From positions 186,001 through 250,000 of the forward strand of contig NZ_JIAV01000015.1 of assembly GCF_000620645.1 (NCBI RefSeq): a stretch of DNA of 64,000 bases, read 5' to 3'. The notes below the pieces were generated by a model. That model searched no databases and was not told where the DNA came from. It saw only the letters and a program-made list of their open reading frames with translations. Position 1 is the first letter of the stretch. Every line of letters begins with the position of its first letter. Below, one piece after another: positions 53,343 to 61,046 of this stretch. This DNA comes from Nocardioides sp. URHA0032. GTDB taxonomy: Bacteria; Actinomycetota; Actinomycetes; Propionibacteriales; Nocardioidaceae. The position numbers and the translations under genes are program-made.

Positions 53343-54986
53343 CTAGTGCCCCTTGGATGAGATACGGCCGAGCACGAGGTCGGCGCCGCGCTCACCGATC
53401 ATGATGGCGGGCGCGTTGGTGTTGCCGCCGGTGATCGACGGCATGATCGACGCGTCGCAGACCCGCAGGCCCTCGACGCCACGGACCCGGAGGTCCGGCG
53501 TGACGACCGCGAGCTCGTCCACGCCCATCCGGCAGGTGCCGACGCCGTGGTAGACCGACGTGGCCCGGTTGAGGATCGCGTCCCGCAGGTCCTGGTCCTG
53601 GAGCGCGGCGCCCGGGTGGATCTCCTCCTTGACCGCGCCCTTGAACGCCGGGCTCGCGAAGATCTCGCGGGCCATCTCGGAGCCCTCCGCGAGCACCTCG
53701 AGGTCGGCGGGGTCGGAGAGGTACTGGAAGTCGATCAGCGGCGACGCCGTCGGATCCGCGGACGCGAGCCGCACGGTGCCGCGGCTCCTGGGGTAGATCA
53801 GCGTGGCCAGCACCGTGAGCGCCGTCCGCTTGTCGACGTCGTGGCGGATCGGCTCGTCCTGGTTGGGCGAGACGTAGGCCCACGGCAGGAGGTGCAGCTG
53901 GAGGTCCGGTACGCCGTTGGCCTGCGACGTGCGCAGGAACGCGACGGACTCGAAGACCGAGTTCGCGAGGAAGGTCCGCCCGGGCCGCAACGTCTCCATC
54001 AGCACCCCCTTGGCGAAGTACGCCGGGGTGCCGCGCATCTTCGTCGACGTGACGTGGAAGGTCAGCGCGTGGAACAGGTGGTCGTGGAGGTTGTCGCCCA
54101 CGGGCAGGTCGCCGAGCACGTCGATGCCGTGGTCGCGCAGGTGCTGCGCGGGTCCGATGCCGGACAGCATCAGCAGCTGCGCGGAGCCCACGAAGCCCGC
54201 CGAGAGGATGACCTCCCTACCGGCGCGGACGGTGCGCTGCGAGCCGTCCTTGTCGGTGACCTCGACGCCGGTCGCGCGGCCGTTATCGATGACGACCTTG
54301 CGGACCAGCACCTCGGTCTGCAGCTCCAGCGTCGGCACGTCGAGGTGGTGGAGGTACCCGCGGGACGCCGAGTAGCGCAGGCCGCGCGCGGCGTTCTGCT
54401 GCATCCGGCTGACGCCCTCCTGCGAGGCGGCGTTGTAGTCGTCGAGCACGGGCACGCCGAGTGCCTGCGACGTCGCCTCGAGGAACTGCAGCGAGCCCTC
54501 CTGCGGGATGCCGTTGCGGGTCACCTTGATCGGGCCGCCGGCGCCGCGGTAGTCGTTCGCGCCGTCCTCGAAGTCCTCCATCCGGCGGTACGCCGCGTTG
54601 ACCTCGTCGGCCGACCAGCCGGTGTTGCCCTCGGCGGCCCAGGAGTCGTAGTTCGCACGGTTGCCACGCACGTAGACCATGCCGTTGATCGAGCTCGAGC
54701 CGCCGACCACCTTGCCGCGCGGCACCGGCATCCTCCGGTCCAGCATGTGCTTCTGCGGCGTGGAGTAGAGGCCCCAGTCCACGCGCGCCTTGAGCTTCGG
54801 CTCGGCGTGCATCGGCCCGATCATCCCGGGCTTCTTCACGAGGTACTGCTCGTCGCTCTTGCCGGCCTCGAGCACGATCACGCTCGCCCCGGACTGCGCG
54901 AGCCGGCCCGCGATCGTGGCTCCGGAGCTCCCGGAGCCGACCACGACGTAGTCGGCCTCGTTGCGGTACGACGACTTCTTCGCCAC
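53343..54986 (-). CDS. GMC-family oxidoreductase (choline-dehydrogenase/alcohol-oxidase-like)
   Basis: A 547-residue FAD enzyme oxidising alcohols. The FAD motif is YVVVGSGSSGATIAGRL (about 12-28), the GMC signature 1 is GRVVGGSSSINGMVYVRGN-like (KVVGGSSSINGMVYVRGN), and the C-terminal active site is TSVYHGVGTCRMG with the following Asn in GGNTNAPAIMIGERGADLVL. GTG start at 54986 with AGAGGT upstream. Its aldehyde product would suit the ALDH encoded 3 bp downstream. A KstR-type operator lies 48 bp before the start, hinting at steroid or lipid-type alcohols. Confidence 0.92.
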   Translation of the reverse strand: MAKKSSYRNEADYVVVGSGSSGATIAGRLAQSGASVIVLEAGKSDEQYLVKKPGMIGPMHAEPKLKARVDWGLYSTPQKHMLDRRMPVPRGKVVGGSSSINGMVYVRGNRANYDSWAAEGNTGWSADEVNAAYRRMEDFEDGANDYRGAGGPIKVTRNGIPQEGSLQFLEATSQALGVPVLDDYNAASQEGVSRMQQNAARGLRYSASRGYLHHLDVPTLELQTEVLVRKVVIDNGRATGVEVTDKDGSQRTVRAGREVILSAGFVGSAQLLMLSGIGPAQHLRDHGIDVLGDLPVGDNLHDHLFHALTFHVTSTKMRGTPAYFAKGVLMETLRPGRTFLANSVFESVAFLRTSQANGVPDLQLHLLPWAYVSPNQDEPIRHDVDKRTALTVLATLIYPRSRGTVRLASADPTASPLIDFQYLSDPADLEVLAEGSEMAREIFASPAFKGAVKEEIHPGAALQDQDLRDAILNRATSVYHGVGTCRMGVDELAVVTPDLRVRGVEGLRVCDASIMPSITGGNTNAPAIMIGERGADLVLGRISSKGH

Positions 54987-55033
54987 GTGCTACCTCTGCT
55001 TCACATACCGAGAGAATGTGCGGATCGCCATAC

Positions 55034-55047
55034 TGTAACAAGTTCTA
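55034..55047. promoter_or_regulatory. KstR-type operator between the GMC operon and pyridoxal kinase gene
   Basis: TGTAACAAGTTCTA fits TNNAACNNGTTNNA, the KstR consensus of mycobacterial lipid/steroid regulons, at every fixed position. It sits centrally in the 87-bp divergent promoter region. Confidence 0.55.
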
Positions 55048-55073
55048 GTTCTCCAGCGCGAGAGGATGCAGCG

Positions 55074-55925
55074 GTGAAGATCCTGTCGATCCAGTCCTCG
55101 GTGGCGTACGGCCACGTCGGCAACTCCGCCGCGGTCTTCCCGCTCCAGCGGCTGGGTCACGAGGTCTGGCCGGTCCTCACCGTGCACTTCTCCAACCACA
55201 CCGGGTACGGCGCCTGGCGCGGCCCGCTGCTGGCCCCCGAGGACGTGCGCGAGGTGATCGCCGGGATCGACGACCGGGGCGTGCTGGGCGAGGCGGACGC
55301 GGTGCTGTCCGGGTACCAGGGCGACCCGGCCGTCGGGGGCGTCATCCTGGACGCCGTGGCGCGGGTGAAGGAGCTGAACCCTAAGGCCGTCTACTGCTGC
55401 GACCCGGTGATGGGCGACGTCGGCCGCGGCATGTTCGTGCGGCCGGGCATCCCGGAGTTCATGCGCGACACCGTCGTACCGCAGGCGGACATCCTCACGC
55501 CGAACCACTTCGAGCTCGACTTCCTCGCCGGCCGCTCGACCTCGACCCTGCCGGACATCCTGATCGCCGTCGACGAGGTCCGCGACCGCGGCCCGCGTGA
55601 CGTGCTGGTCACCAGCGTCATCCACGGCGACGTGCCGGACGGGAGGCTGGACATGGTCGCGGTGTCCGGCGACGGCGCCTGGGCCGTCGAGACGCCGCTG
55701 CTCCCGATCACCCCGAACGGCTGCGGCGACGTGACCGCCGCGCTCTACCTCGCGCACCTGCGCAGCACCGGCTCCGCCCCGACCGCGCTCGCGCGGGTCG
55801 CCGGCACCGTCTTCGCCGTCCTCGAGCAGACCATCGCGGCCGGCACCCGCGAGATCCAGCTGGTCGCGGCGCAGGACGCGATCGCCGACCCGCCGGCGAC
55901 GTTCGAGGTGCGGCGGCTTCGCTAG
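55074..55925 (+). CDS. pdxY: Pyridoxal kinase (PdxY-like)
   Basis: A 283-residue ribokinase-fold kinase that phosphorylates pyridoxal to pyridoxal phosphate. The opening ILSIQSSVAYGHVGNSAAVFPLQRLGHEVWPVLTVHFSNHTGY is a close PdxY match (split over residues 3-45), YCCDPVMGDVGRGMFV is the substrate/ATP region, and the catalytic aspartate is in TPNGCGDVTAALYLA. GTG start with GAGAGG upstream. It salvages B6, useful for the several PLP enzymes in the window, but no direct functional link is shown. Confidence 0.95.
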   Translation: MKILSIQSSVAYGHVGNSAAVFPLQRLGHEVWPVLTVHFSNHTGYGAWRGPLLAPEDVREVIAGIDDRGVLGEADAVLSGYQGDPAVGGVILDAVARVKELNPKAVYCCDPVMGDVGRGMFVRPGIPEFMRDTVVPQADILTPNHFELDFLAGRSTSTLPDILIAVDEVRDRGPRDVLVTSVIHGDVPDGRLDMVAVSGDGAWAVETPLLPITPNGCGDVTAALYLAHLRSTGSAPTALARVAGTVFAVLEQTIAAGTREIQLVAAQDAIADPPATFEVRRLR

Positions 55926-55984
55926 CCGTACGGCCCGCTGGACGGACCGCCAGAGCCGGCTCGGGCGACAGCCTCCGCTCACGA

Positions 55985-56102
55985 CGCGCATGTACCGCTC
56001 CATCCCGATGACGACCTCGGGGTGCGCGTTCAGCACGTGCAGCAGCGCCGTCGTCCCCGAGCGGGCGAGACCGGCGAGGAAGAGGAGCCGTGGCGTGGTC
56101 AC
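55985..56102 (-). pseudogene. Sulfotransferase remnant (N-terminal fragment)
   Basis: From a GTG at 56102 the minus strand reads VTTPRLLFLAGLARSGTTALLHVLNAHPEV, the PAPS-binding P-loop start of a sulfotransferase, then IGMERYMRV. Homology stops after about 40 codons; the rest of the 250-300-residue enzyme is absent and the frame then runs antisense through pdxY. It lies 50 bp from tRNA-Thr. The whole gap 55926-56152 holds only this fragment. Confidence 0.7.
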
Positions 56103-56152
56103 CGAGGAGGCAGCCTCCGACGACCGCCCCCGCACCTTCGGGTCGGGACGAG

Positions 56153-56225
56153 AGCCGGTGACAGGAATCGAACCCGCGACATCGTCTTTACAAGAGACGC
56201 GCTCTACCAACTGAGCTACACCGGC
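56153..56225 (-). tRNA. tRNA-Thr (anticodon TGT)
   Basis: A 73-nt cloverleaf on the minus strand. The acceptor stem GCCGGTG pairs with CACCGGC, with discriminator T. The D arm is GCTCAGTTGGTAGAGC, the anticodon stem CGTCT/AGACG encloses loop CTTGTAA (anticodon TGT, reading ACA), and the T arm is GCGGGTTCGATTCCTGT-like. No CCA is encoded. Confidence 0.95.
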
Positions 56226-56248
56226 AGCGCGCACATCCTAGGAGACGG

Positions 56249-56971
56249 TCAGCTCATCCCGCCGTCGTGGGCGATGATCGCGCCGGTGACCATCCGCGCG
56301 GCCGGCGACGCCAGCCAGACGATGGTCTCGCCGATCTCCGCCGGCGTGATGGCGCCGCCGGGGAGCATCATCATCAGCCGGTCCGCGACCCGGGTGTCGA
56401 GGTCGTCGGTGAGCTTGTGGAACACCTGCTCGACGATCGGGGTGTCCACCGTGCCGGGGCAGATCGCGTTCACGCGGATGCCCTCGGGTGACAGCTCCAG
56501 GGCGAGCGCCTTGGTGAGCTGCGTGAGCCCGCCCTTGGCGGCGGCGTACGCCGTGGCGTACGGCTGGGCGACGTTGCCGGCGACCGACGAGACGTTCACG
56601 ATGTTGCCGCCGCCGGCACGGATGTGCGGCAGCGCCGCCTGGATGAGGAAGAACGGGCCCTTGAGGTCGACCGCGTGCACGCGGTCCCACTCCTCCTCGG
56701 TCACGGTCTCGATCCGGCCGAACTGGACGATGCCGGCCACGTTCGCCAGCACGTCGATGCGGCCGTGCACCGCGCAGGTCTCGATCGCGGCGTCGACCGC
56801 GGCCCGGTCGCCGACGTTGCAAGGCACGTAGGTCACGCCGTCCGGGACGGTGTCGTTGATGTCCAGGCCGAACACGGTGTCCCCGAGGTCGCGGAACAGC
56901 TCCGCGGTGGCGCGGCCGATGCCGGAGGCGGCCCCGGTGATGACGACGACGCGGTTGCCAGGCTGGTTCAT
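56249..56971 (-). CDS. SDR-family oxidoreductase
   Basis: A 240-residue classical short-chain dehydrogenase. NAD(P) binding is VVITGAASGIGRATAELF (9-26), then NVAGIV near 87, NVSSVAGN with the catalytic serine, and YATAYAAAKGGLTQL with Y-x3-K. The end GGMS is a typical classical-SDR C-terminus. It follows the NTF2-like gene by 10 bp in one operon whose promoter carries a KstR-type operator, so a hydroxysteroid or lipid-alcohol substrate is a reasonable inference. Confidence 0.93.
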   Translation of the reverse strand: MNQPGNRVVVITGAASGIGRATAELFRDLGDTVFGLDINDTVPDGVTYVPCNVGDRAAVDAAIETCAVHGRIDVLANVAGIVQFGRIETVTEEEWDRVHAVDLKGPFFLIQAALPHIRAGGGNIVNVSSVAGNVAQPYATAYAAAKGGLTQLTKALALELSPEGIRVNAICPGTVDTPIVEQVFHKLTDDLDTRVADRLMMMLPGGAITPAEIGETIVWLASPAARMVTGAIIAHDGGMS

Positions 56972-56981
56972 GCGAGCCCCT

Positions 56982-57425
56982 TCAGAGGGTGATGGTGAGG
57001 TGGTGGTCGAGGTGGCCGGAGCGACCGATGCCGAAGCGGCGCTCGAGGAACTTCCAACCGCGCTCGCCGCCGATGAAGGTGTCGACGTAGGTGCCGGTGA
57101 TGATCGGCTGGAGCGGCACGTCGGGCAGCGCCTGGAACACCAGGTACGTCGACGTCACCGTCACGGTGCCGTCCGCGGCCGGCTCGTCGAAGGTGGTGTT
57201 CGCGACGACGTGCTGGGTGCCGGGGGTCCCGTCGTCGTGGAGCCTGACCAGGCCGGCGTACAGCCGCTCGACCTCGGCGGCACCCGTGGCGATCGTCGTG
57301 CCGTCCTCGGTCCTCAGCACGGCGTCGCCCATCAGGACACCGACGCCCGCGAAGTCACCGGCGTCGATGAGCCGGCAGTACGTCGCGAGCAGGCCGCGGA
57401 TGCGGTCGCCGTCGGTGAGCTGCAC
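56982..57425 (-). CDS. NTF2/SnoaL-like protein
   Basis: A 147-residue cone-fold protein (VQLTDGDRIRGLLATYCRLIDAGDFAGVGVLM, then strands ending in FGIGRSGHLDHHLTITL). The fold includes ketosteroid isomerases, dehydratases and hydroxylating-dioxygenase small subunits; no diagnostic catalytic pair can be named with confidence. GTG at 57425 was chosen because TACCGT is 7 bases upstream. It is the first gene of a two-gene operon with an SDR, under a KstR-type operator. Confidence 0.85.
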   Translation of the reverse strand: MQLTDGDRIRGLLATYCRLIDAGDFAGVGVLMGDAVLRTEDGTTIATGAAEVERLYAGLVRLHDDGTPGTQHVVANTTFDEPAADGTVTVTSTYLVFQALPDVPLQPIITGTYVDTFIGGERGWKFLERRFGIGRSGHLDHHLTITL

Positions 57426-57432
57426 GGACGGG

Positions 57433-57438
57433 ACGGTA
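57433..57438 (-). promoter_or_regulatory. -10 box of the NTF2-SDR operon (leaderless)
   Basis: TACCGT on the minus strand, 7 bases before the GTG at 57425; the KstR-type operator begins 2 bp upstream of it. Confidence 0.5.
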
Positions 57439-57439
57439 C

Positions 57440-57453
57440 TAGAACAGGTTCTA
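57440..57453. promoter_or_regulatory. KstR-type operator of the NTF2-SDR operon
   Basis: TAGAACAGGTTCTA has perfect 6-bp arms around AG and fits TNNAACNNGTTNNA at every fixed position. It abuts the -10 box, a repressing position. Confidence 0.62.
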
Positions 57454-57457
57454 TTTG

Positions 57458-57483
57458 GGAACTTGAACGATGGTTGAAGTTCC
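57458..57483 (+). promoter_or_regulatory. SoxR/MerR-type operator-promoter dyad
   Basis: Arms GGAACTTGAAC and GTTGAAGTTCC (57458-57468 and 57473-57483) are inverted with one mismatch around GATG. The left arm contains TTGAAC as a possible -35. It lies 15 bp before the soxR ATG, suggesting autoregulation. Confidence 0.65.
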
Positions 57484-57498
57484 GTCAGGGTGGAACGC

Positions 57499-57945
57499 AT
57501 GACGCAGCTGACCATCGGGCACCTCGCCGAGCGCGCCGGGGTGGCGACCTCGGCCATCCGGTTCTACGAGTCCAGGGGGCTGATCTCCTCGGTGCGCACC
57601 ACCGGCAACCAGCGCCGCTACGAGCAGTCCACGCTGCGGCGGATCGCGTTCATCCGAACGGCGCAGCGCGTCGGCCTCTCCCTCGAGGAGATCGGCGAGG
57701 CGCTGGCCACGCTCCCGGACGGGCGGACGCCGACCAAGGCGGACTGGAGCCGGCTCAGCCAGGCCTGGCGGCCGCGCCTCGACGAGCAGATCGAGCGGAT
57801 CCAGCGGCTCCGCGACCGGCTCGACAGCTGCATCGGCTGCGGCTGCCTGAGCCTCAAGACCTGCGCGCTCAGCAACCCCGGTGACGAGATGGCGGGCCAC
57901 GGGCCGGGCCCGGTCTTCCTGGAGCCGAGGGGCGCTCGCCGGTGA
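57499..57945 (+). CDS. soxR: Redox-sensitive transcriptional activator SoxR
   Basis: A 148-residue MerR-family regulator. The N-terminal winged helix reads TIGHLAERAGVATSAIRFYESRGLI (5-29), a dimerisation helix follows, and the C-terminal [2Fe-2S] site is CIGCGCLSLKTC with four cysteines (about 113-124), the SoxR fingerprint. Oxidation of the cluster by redox-cycling compounds activates target promoters. The ATG at 57499 is preferred to a GTG three codons earlier. Its stop overlaps the GH13 gene as GTGA, an unusual partner, since actinobacterial SoxR usually controls oxidoreductases or pumps. Confidence 0.94.
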   Translation: MTQLTIGHLAERAGVATSAIRFYESRGLISSVRTTGNQRRYEQSTLRRIAFIRTAQRVGLSLEEIGEALATLPDGRTPTKADWSRLSQAWRPRLDEQIERIQRLRDRLDSCIGCGCLSLKTCALSNPGDEMAGHGPGPVFLEPRGARR

Positions 57946-59789
57946 CGCTCCTGCACGAGCCGCACCACGACGGCTCGCCGCTGTACGTCGCCGACGACGC
58001 GCCCGCGCCCGGAGCGGAGGTGCTGGTCCGGCTGCGCACGAGCGCCGCCGACCCCGTGGACCGCGTGTGGGTGCGCACGTCGTACGACGCGGAGCCGACG
58101 TACCACGCGTGCGTGGAGTCGTCCCGCGACGAGCACACGGTCTGGTGGGAGGCCCGGCTGCCGGTCCACAACCCCGTCACCCACTACCGCTTCCTGCTGG
58201 CGACGTCGGCGACCGACGGGCCGGGCCGGCAGCGCTGGCTGACCAGTGCCGGCGTGGTGGAGCACGACCCACCGGACGCGTTCGACTTCCGGCTCAGCTC
58301 GCACCGCCCGCCGCCGGACTGGGCGCGGGACGCGGTGGTCTACCAGGTGTTCCCGGACCGGTTCGCGCGCTCGGCGGCCGCGGGCGAGCACGAGGTCCCG
58401 CCGTGGGCCGAGCCGGCCGGCTGGGACGACGAGGTGGTGTTCGAGCTCTCCGACCCGCGCACGCCGCTCCAGTACTTCGGCGGGGACCTGGACGGGATCA
58501 CCGAGCACCTCGACCACCTCGCCCGGCTCGGGGTGACGGTCGTCTACACGACGCCGGTCTTCCCCGGCGAGAGCAACCACCGCTACAACGCCTCCACCTT
58601 CGACGAGATCGACCCGTGGCTCGGTGGCGACGCGGCGTACGCCCGGCTCGCGGCCGCCGTGCACGACCGCGGCTGGCGGATCCTCGGCGACCTCACCACC
58701 AACCACACCGGCGACACCCACGAGTGGTTCGTCGCGGCCCGGGACGTGCCCGGGGCCCCGACGCGGTCCTTCTACCACTTCCTGCCCGACGGCTCCTACG
58801 AATGCTGGATGGGGTACGCCACGCTCCCCAAGCTCAACCACGCCGATCCGGCGCTGCGTGCCGCGATGGTCGACGGGCCGGGGTCCGTGGTGGCGCGGTG
58901 GCTGCGGCCGCCGTTCGACCTCGACGGCTGGCGCATCGACGTCGCGAACATGACCGGCCGGCTGGGTGCGGTCGACATCAACCACGAGGTCGCGCGGCTG
59001 GTCCGCCGGACCGCGGAGGCGGAGCGCGCGGACGCGTTCGTGATCGGTGAGCACAACCACGACGCCTCGGCCGACCTCGACGGCGACGGCTGGCACGCGA
59101 CCATGAACTACTCCGGGTTCTCCTGGCCGGTGTGGTCGTGGCTGCGCGACCCGGGCTCGCCGGCGAGGCCGTTCGGGCGGCCCGTGCCCGTGCCACGGCG
59201 CGACGGCCCGGCCGTGGTCCGCGGCCTGCGCGAGTGGCAGGGCCGGTACGGCTGGCGGGCGACGACCGCGTCCTGGAACATCCTCGGCTCCCACGACAGC
59301 GCGCGGATCCGCACCCTCACCGGCTCCGGGGCCGCGCACCGGGTCGCGGCCGGGCTGCAGTTCGCGCTGCCGGGCGTGCCGATGCTGTTCGCCGGTGACG
59401 AGATCGGGCTCGAGGGCGTGACCGGGGAGGACGCGCGCCGGCCGTTCCCGTGGGCGCACCCCGAGGCGTGGGACGACGCCACGCTCGCGACGTACGCCGG
59501 GCTCGCGCGGCTGCGTCACGAGCAGCCGGCGCTGCGCCGCGGCGGGATGCGGTGGGCGCACGTCGGCGACGACGTGCTGGTGTTCGCTCGCGAGCACCCG
59601 GCCGGGTCCGTCCTGGTCGCCGCGCGCCGCTCGGCCGCGCCCGCCGTGGACCTGCCGGCGGGTCCGCTCGGCTTCGCAGGCGGCACGCTGCTGCTGACGA
59701 CCGGCGCCGACGGGGACCTGGCCGAGCGCGACGGCGTGGTCACGGTCCCGGCCACCGACGGACCGGCGGTGTCGTTCTGGAGGCTCTAG
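57942..59789 (+). CDS. GH13-family alpha-glucosidase/maltodextrin-type amylase
   Basis: A 615-residue glycoside hydrolase. An N-terminal beta-sandwich (about 1-120) precedes the TIM barrel. Catalytic residues are the nucleophile D333 (GWRIDVANM), acid E370 (VIGEHNHD) and D452 (GSHDSAR), with region I at DLTTNH (250-255). The N-terminal domain and AVVYQVFPDRFA opening resemble neopullulanase/maltogenic amylase and maltodextrin glucosidase. No signal peptide is seen, so it acts in the cytoplasm on maltodextrin or glycogen-derived chains. Start is GTG overlapping the soxR stop. Confidence 0.93.
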   Translation: MTLLHEPHHDGSPLYVADDAPAPGAEVLVRLRTSAADPVDRVWVRTSYDAEPTYHACVESSRDEHTVWWEARLPVHNPVTHYRFLLATSATDGPGRQRWLTSAGVVEHDPPDAFDFRLSSHRPPPDWARDAVVYQVFPDRFARSAAAGEHEVPPWAEPAGWDDEVVFELSDPRTPLQYFGGDLDGITEHLDHLARLGVTVVYTTPVFPGESNHRYNASTFDEIDPWLGGDAAYARLAAAVHDRGWRILGDLTTNHTGDTHEWFVAARDVPGAPTRSFYHFLPDGSYECWMGYATLPKLNHADPALRAAMVDGPGSVVARWLRPPFDLDGWRIDVANMTGRLGAVDINHEVARLVRRTAEAERADAFVIGEHNHDASADLDGDGWHATMNYSGFSWPVWSWLRDPGSPARPFGRPVPVPRRDGPAVVRGLREWQGRYGWRATTASWNILGSHDSARIRTLTGSGAAHRVAAGLQFALPGVPMLFAGDEIGLEGVTGEDARRPFPWAHPEAWDDATLATYAGLARLRHEQPALRRGGMRWAHVGDDVLVFAREHPAGSVLVAARRSAAPAVDLPAGPLGFAGGTLLLTTGADGDLAERDGVVTVPATDGPAVSFWRL

Positions 59790-59792
59790 CCT
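59787..59792 (+). promoter_or_regulatory. -10 box of the DUF4032 gene (leaderless)
   Basis: TAGCCT, 7 bases before the ATG at 59800; its TAG is also the stop codon of the GH13 gene. Confidence 0.55.
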
Positions 59793-59799
59793 GAGCGGC

Positions 59800-60999
59800 A
59801 TGCGGATCGTCGCGAACCGTGCCGACCCGGCGCTGCTGACCCTGCCGTGGTCGCTGCCGCTGGACCAGTGGACCGAGCACGTCGTGCAGCTGCCGCGCGG
59901 CCTGTCGCGGCACGTGGTGCGGATCGTCCGGCTCGGCGACGCGACGTACGCGGTCAAGGAGACCACCGAGGAGATGGCGTTCCGGGAGTACCGGACGCTG
60001 CGCGACCTCCAGCGGATCGGGCTGCCCGCCGTGCACCCGCAGGGCGTCGTGACCGGCCGGCTCGACGCGCACGGCGAGGAGCTGCCGTCCGCGCTGCTGA
60101 CCCAGCACCTGCAGTTCTCGCTGCCGTACCGCAGCCTCTTCGCCCACGGCCTCAGCGCCGACAGCCTGCCGGCCCTGGTCGACGCGATGGTGGTGCTGCT
60201 GGTCCGGTTGCACCTCGCCGACTTCTACTGGGGCGACGTGTCGCTCTCGAACGTGCTGTTCCGCCGCAACGCCGGCGGCTTCGCGGCGTACCTCGTGGAC
60301 GCGGAGACCGGGGAGCTCAAGACGAGCCTGTCCCGACAGCTCCGCGAGTACGACCTGACCGTCGCGACCGAGAACGTCTTCGCCGAGCTGCTCGACCTGC
60401 AGGCCAGTGACTCACTGCCCCACGAGGTGCCGGCCCACGACGTGGTGGCCCTGCTCGAGGACCGCTACCAGGCGCTGTGGGACGAGCTGACCGCGGCCGA
60501 GCAGTTCTCCCCCCACGAGATGTGGCGGATCGAGCAGCGGGTCGCCCGCCTCAACGAGCTCGGCTTCGACGTCGACGAGCTCGACATCGTCACCGACTGG
60601 GACGGCGAGCAGATCCGGATCCAGCCGAAGGTGGTCGAGGAGGGCCACCACCGCCGCGAGCTGCAGGCGCTGACGGGGCTGAACGTCGAGGACGCGCAGG
60701 CGCAGCGGCTGCTCAACGACATCGCGTCGTTCACCGCGCACTTCGACCTCGGCCGCGAGGACCGCAGCCTGGTCGCGAACCGCTGGCTCACCGAGATCTA
60801 CGAGCCGGTCATCGACCTGGTGCCGCCCGAGGCCCGCGGCAAGCTCGAGCCGGCCGAGATCTTCCACGAGATCCTCGTGCACCGCTGGTACCTCTCCGAG
60901 CAGGCCGGCCACGAGGTCGGCATCTTCGAGACCGCCCGCGACTACATCGACCGGTACCTCATGGAGAAGCCCGAGGAGCAGCTCGCCGCCGACGAGTGA
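59800..60999 (+). CDS. DUF4032 protein with kinase-like N-terminal domain
   Basis: A 399-residue actinobacterial protein. The N-terminal part looks like a degenerate lipopolysaccharide-kinase fold: TYAVKETTEEMAFREYRTLRDL supplies a Lys and Glu, and DFYWGDVSLSNVLFR is a candidate catalytic loop (D..N). The DUF4032 domain follows (about 230-390, with DIVTDWDGEQIRIQPKVVEEGHHRREL and EIFHEILVHRWYLSEQAGHEVGI). Function is unknown; a phosphotransfer role on a sugar or lipid is only an inference. The end of the gene is inside a perfect palindrome shared with the convergent gene. Confidence 0.85.
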   Translation: MRIVANRADPALLTLPWSLPLDQWTEHVVQLPRGLSRHVVRIVRLGDATYAVKETTEEMAFREYRTLRDLQRIGLPAVHPQGVVTGRLDAHGEELPSALLTQHLQFSLPYRSLFAHGLSADSLPALVDAMVVLLVRLHLADFYWGDVSLSNVLFRRNAGGFAAYLVDAETGELKTSLSRQLREYDLTVATENVFAELLDLQASDSLPHEVPAHDVVALLEDRYQALWDELTAAEQFSPHEMWRIEQRVARLNELGFDVDELDIVTDWDGEQIRIQPKVVEEGHHRRELQALTGLNVEDAQAQRLLNDIASFTAHFDLGREDRSLVANRWLTEIYEPVIDLVPPEARGKLEPAEIFHEILVHRWYLSEQAGHEVGIFETARDYIDRYLMEKPEEQLAADE

Positions 61000-61046
61000 C
61001 GCCGACCCGGCGCAGTCTCAGCTGAGACTGCGCCGGGTCGGCGTCA
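60997..61046. terminator. Perfect 50-bp palindrome spanning two convergent stop codons
   Basis: Two identical inverted 25-base arms, 60997-61021 and 61022-61046, no spacer; the ends read TGACGCCGACCCGG and CCGGGTCGGCGTCA, the centre CTCAGCTGAG. The first three bases are the TGA of the DUF4032 gene, and the last three are the TGA of the minus-strand gene. It should terminate both transcripts equally. Confidence 0.9.

Noticed and set aside
55985..56234. A full-length sulfotransferase gene on the minus strand
   Set aside because: Homology ends after about 40 codons; the remaining open frame is antisense to pdxY, and the upstream part overlaps tRNA-Thr.
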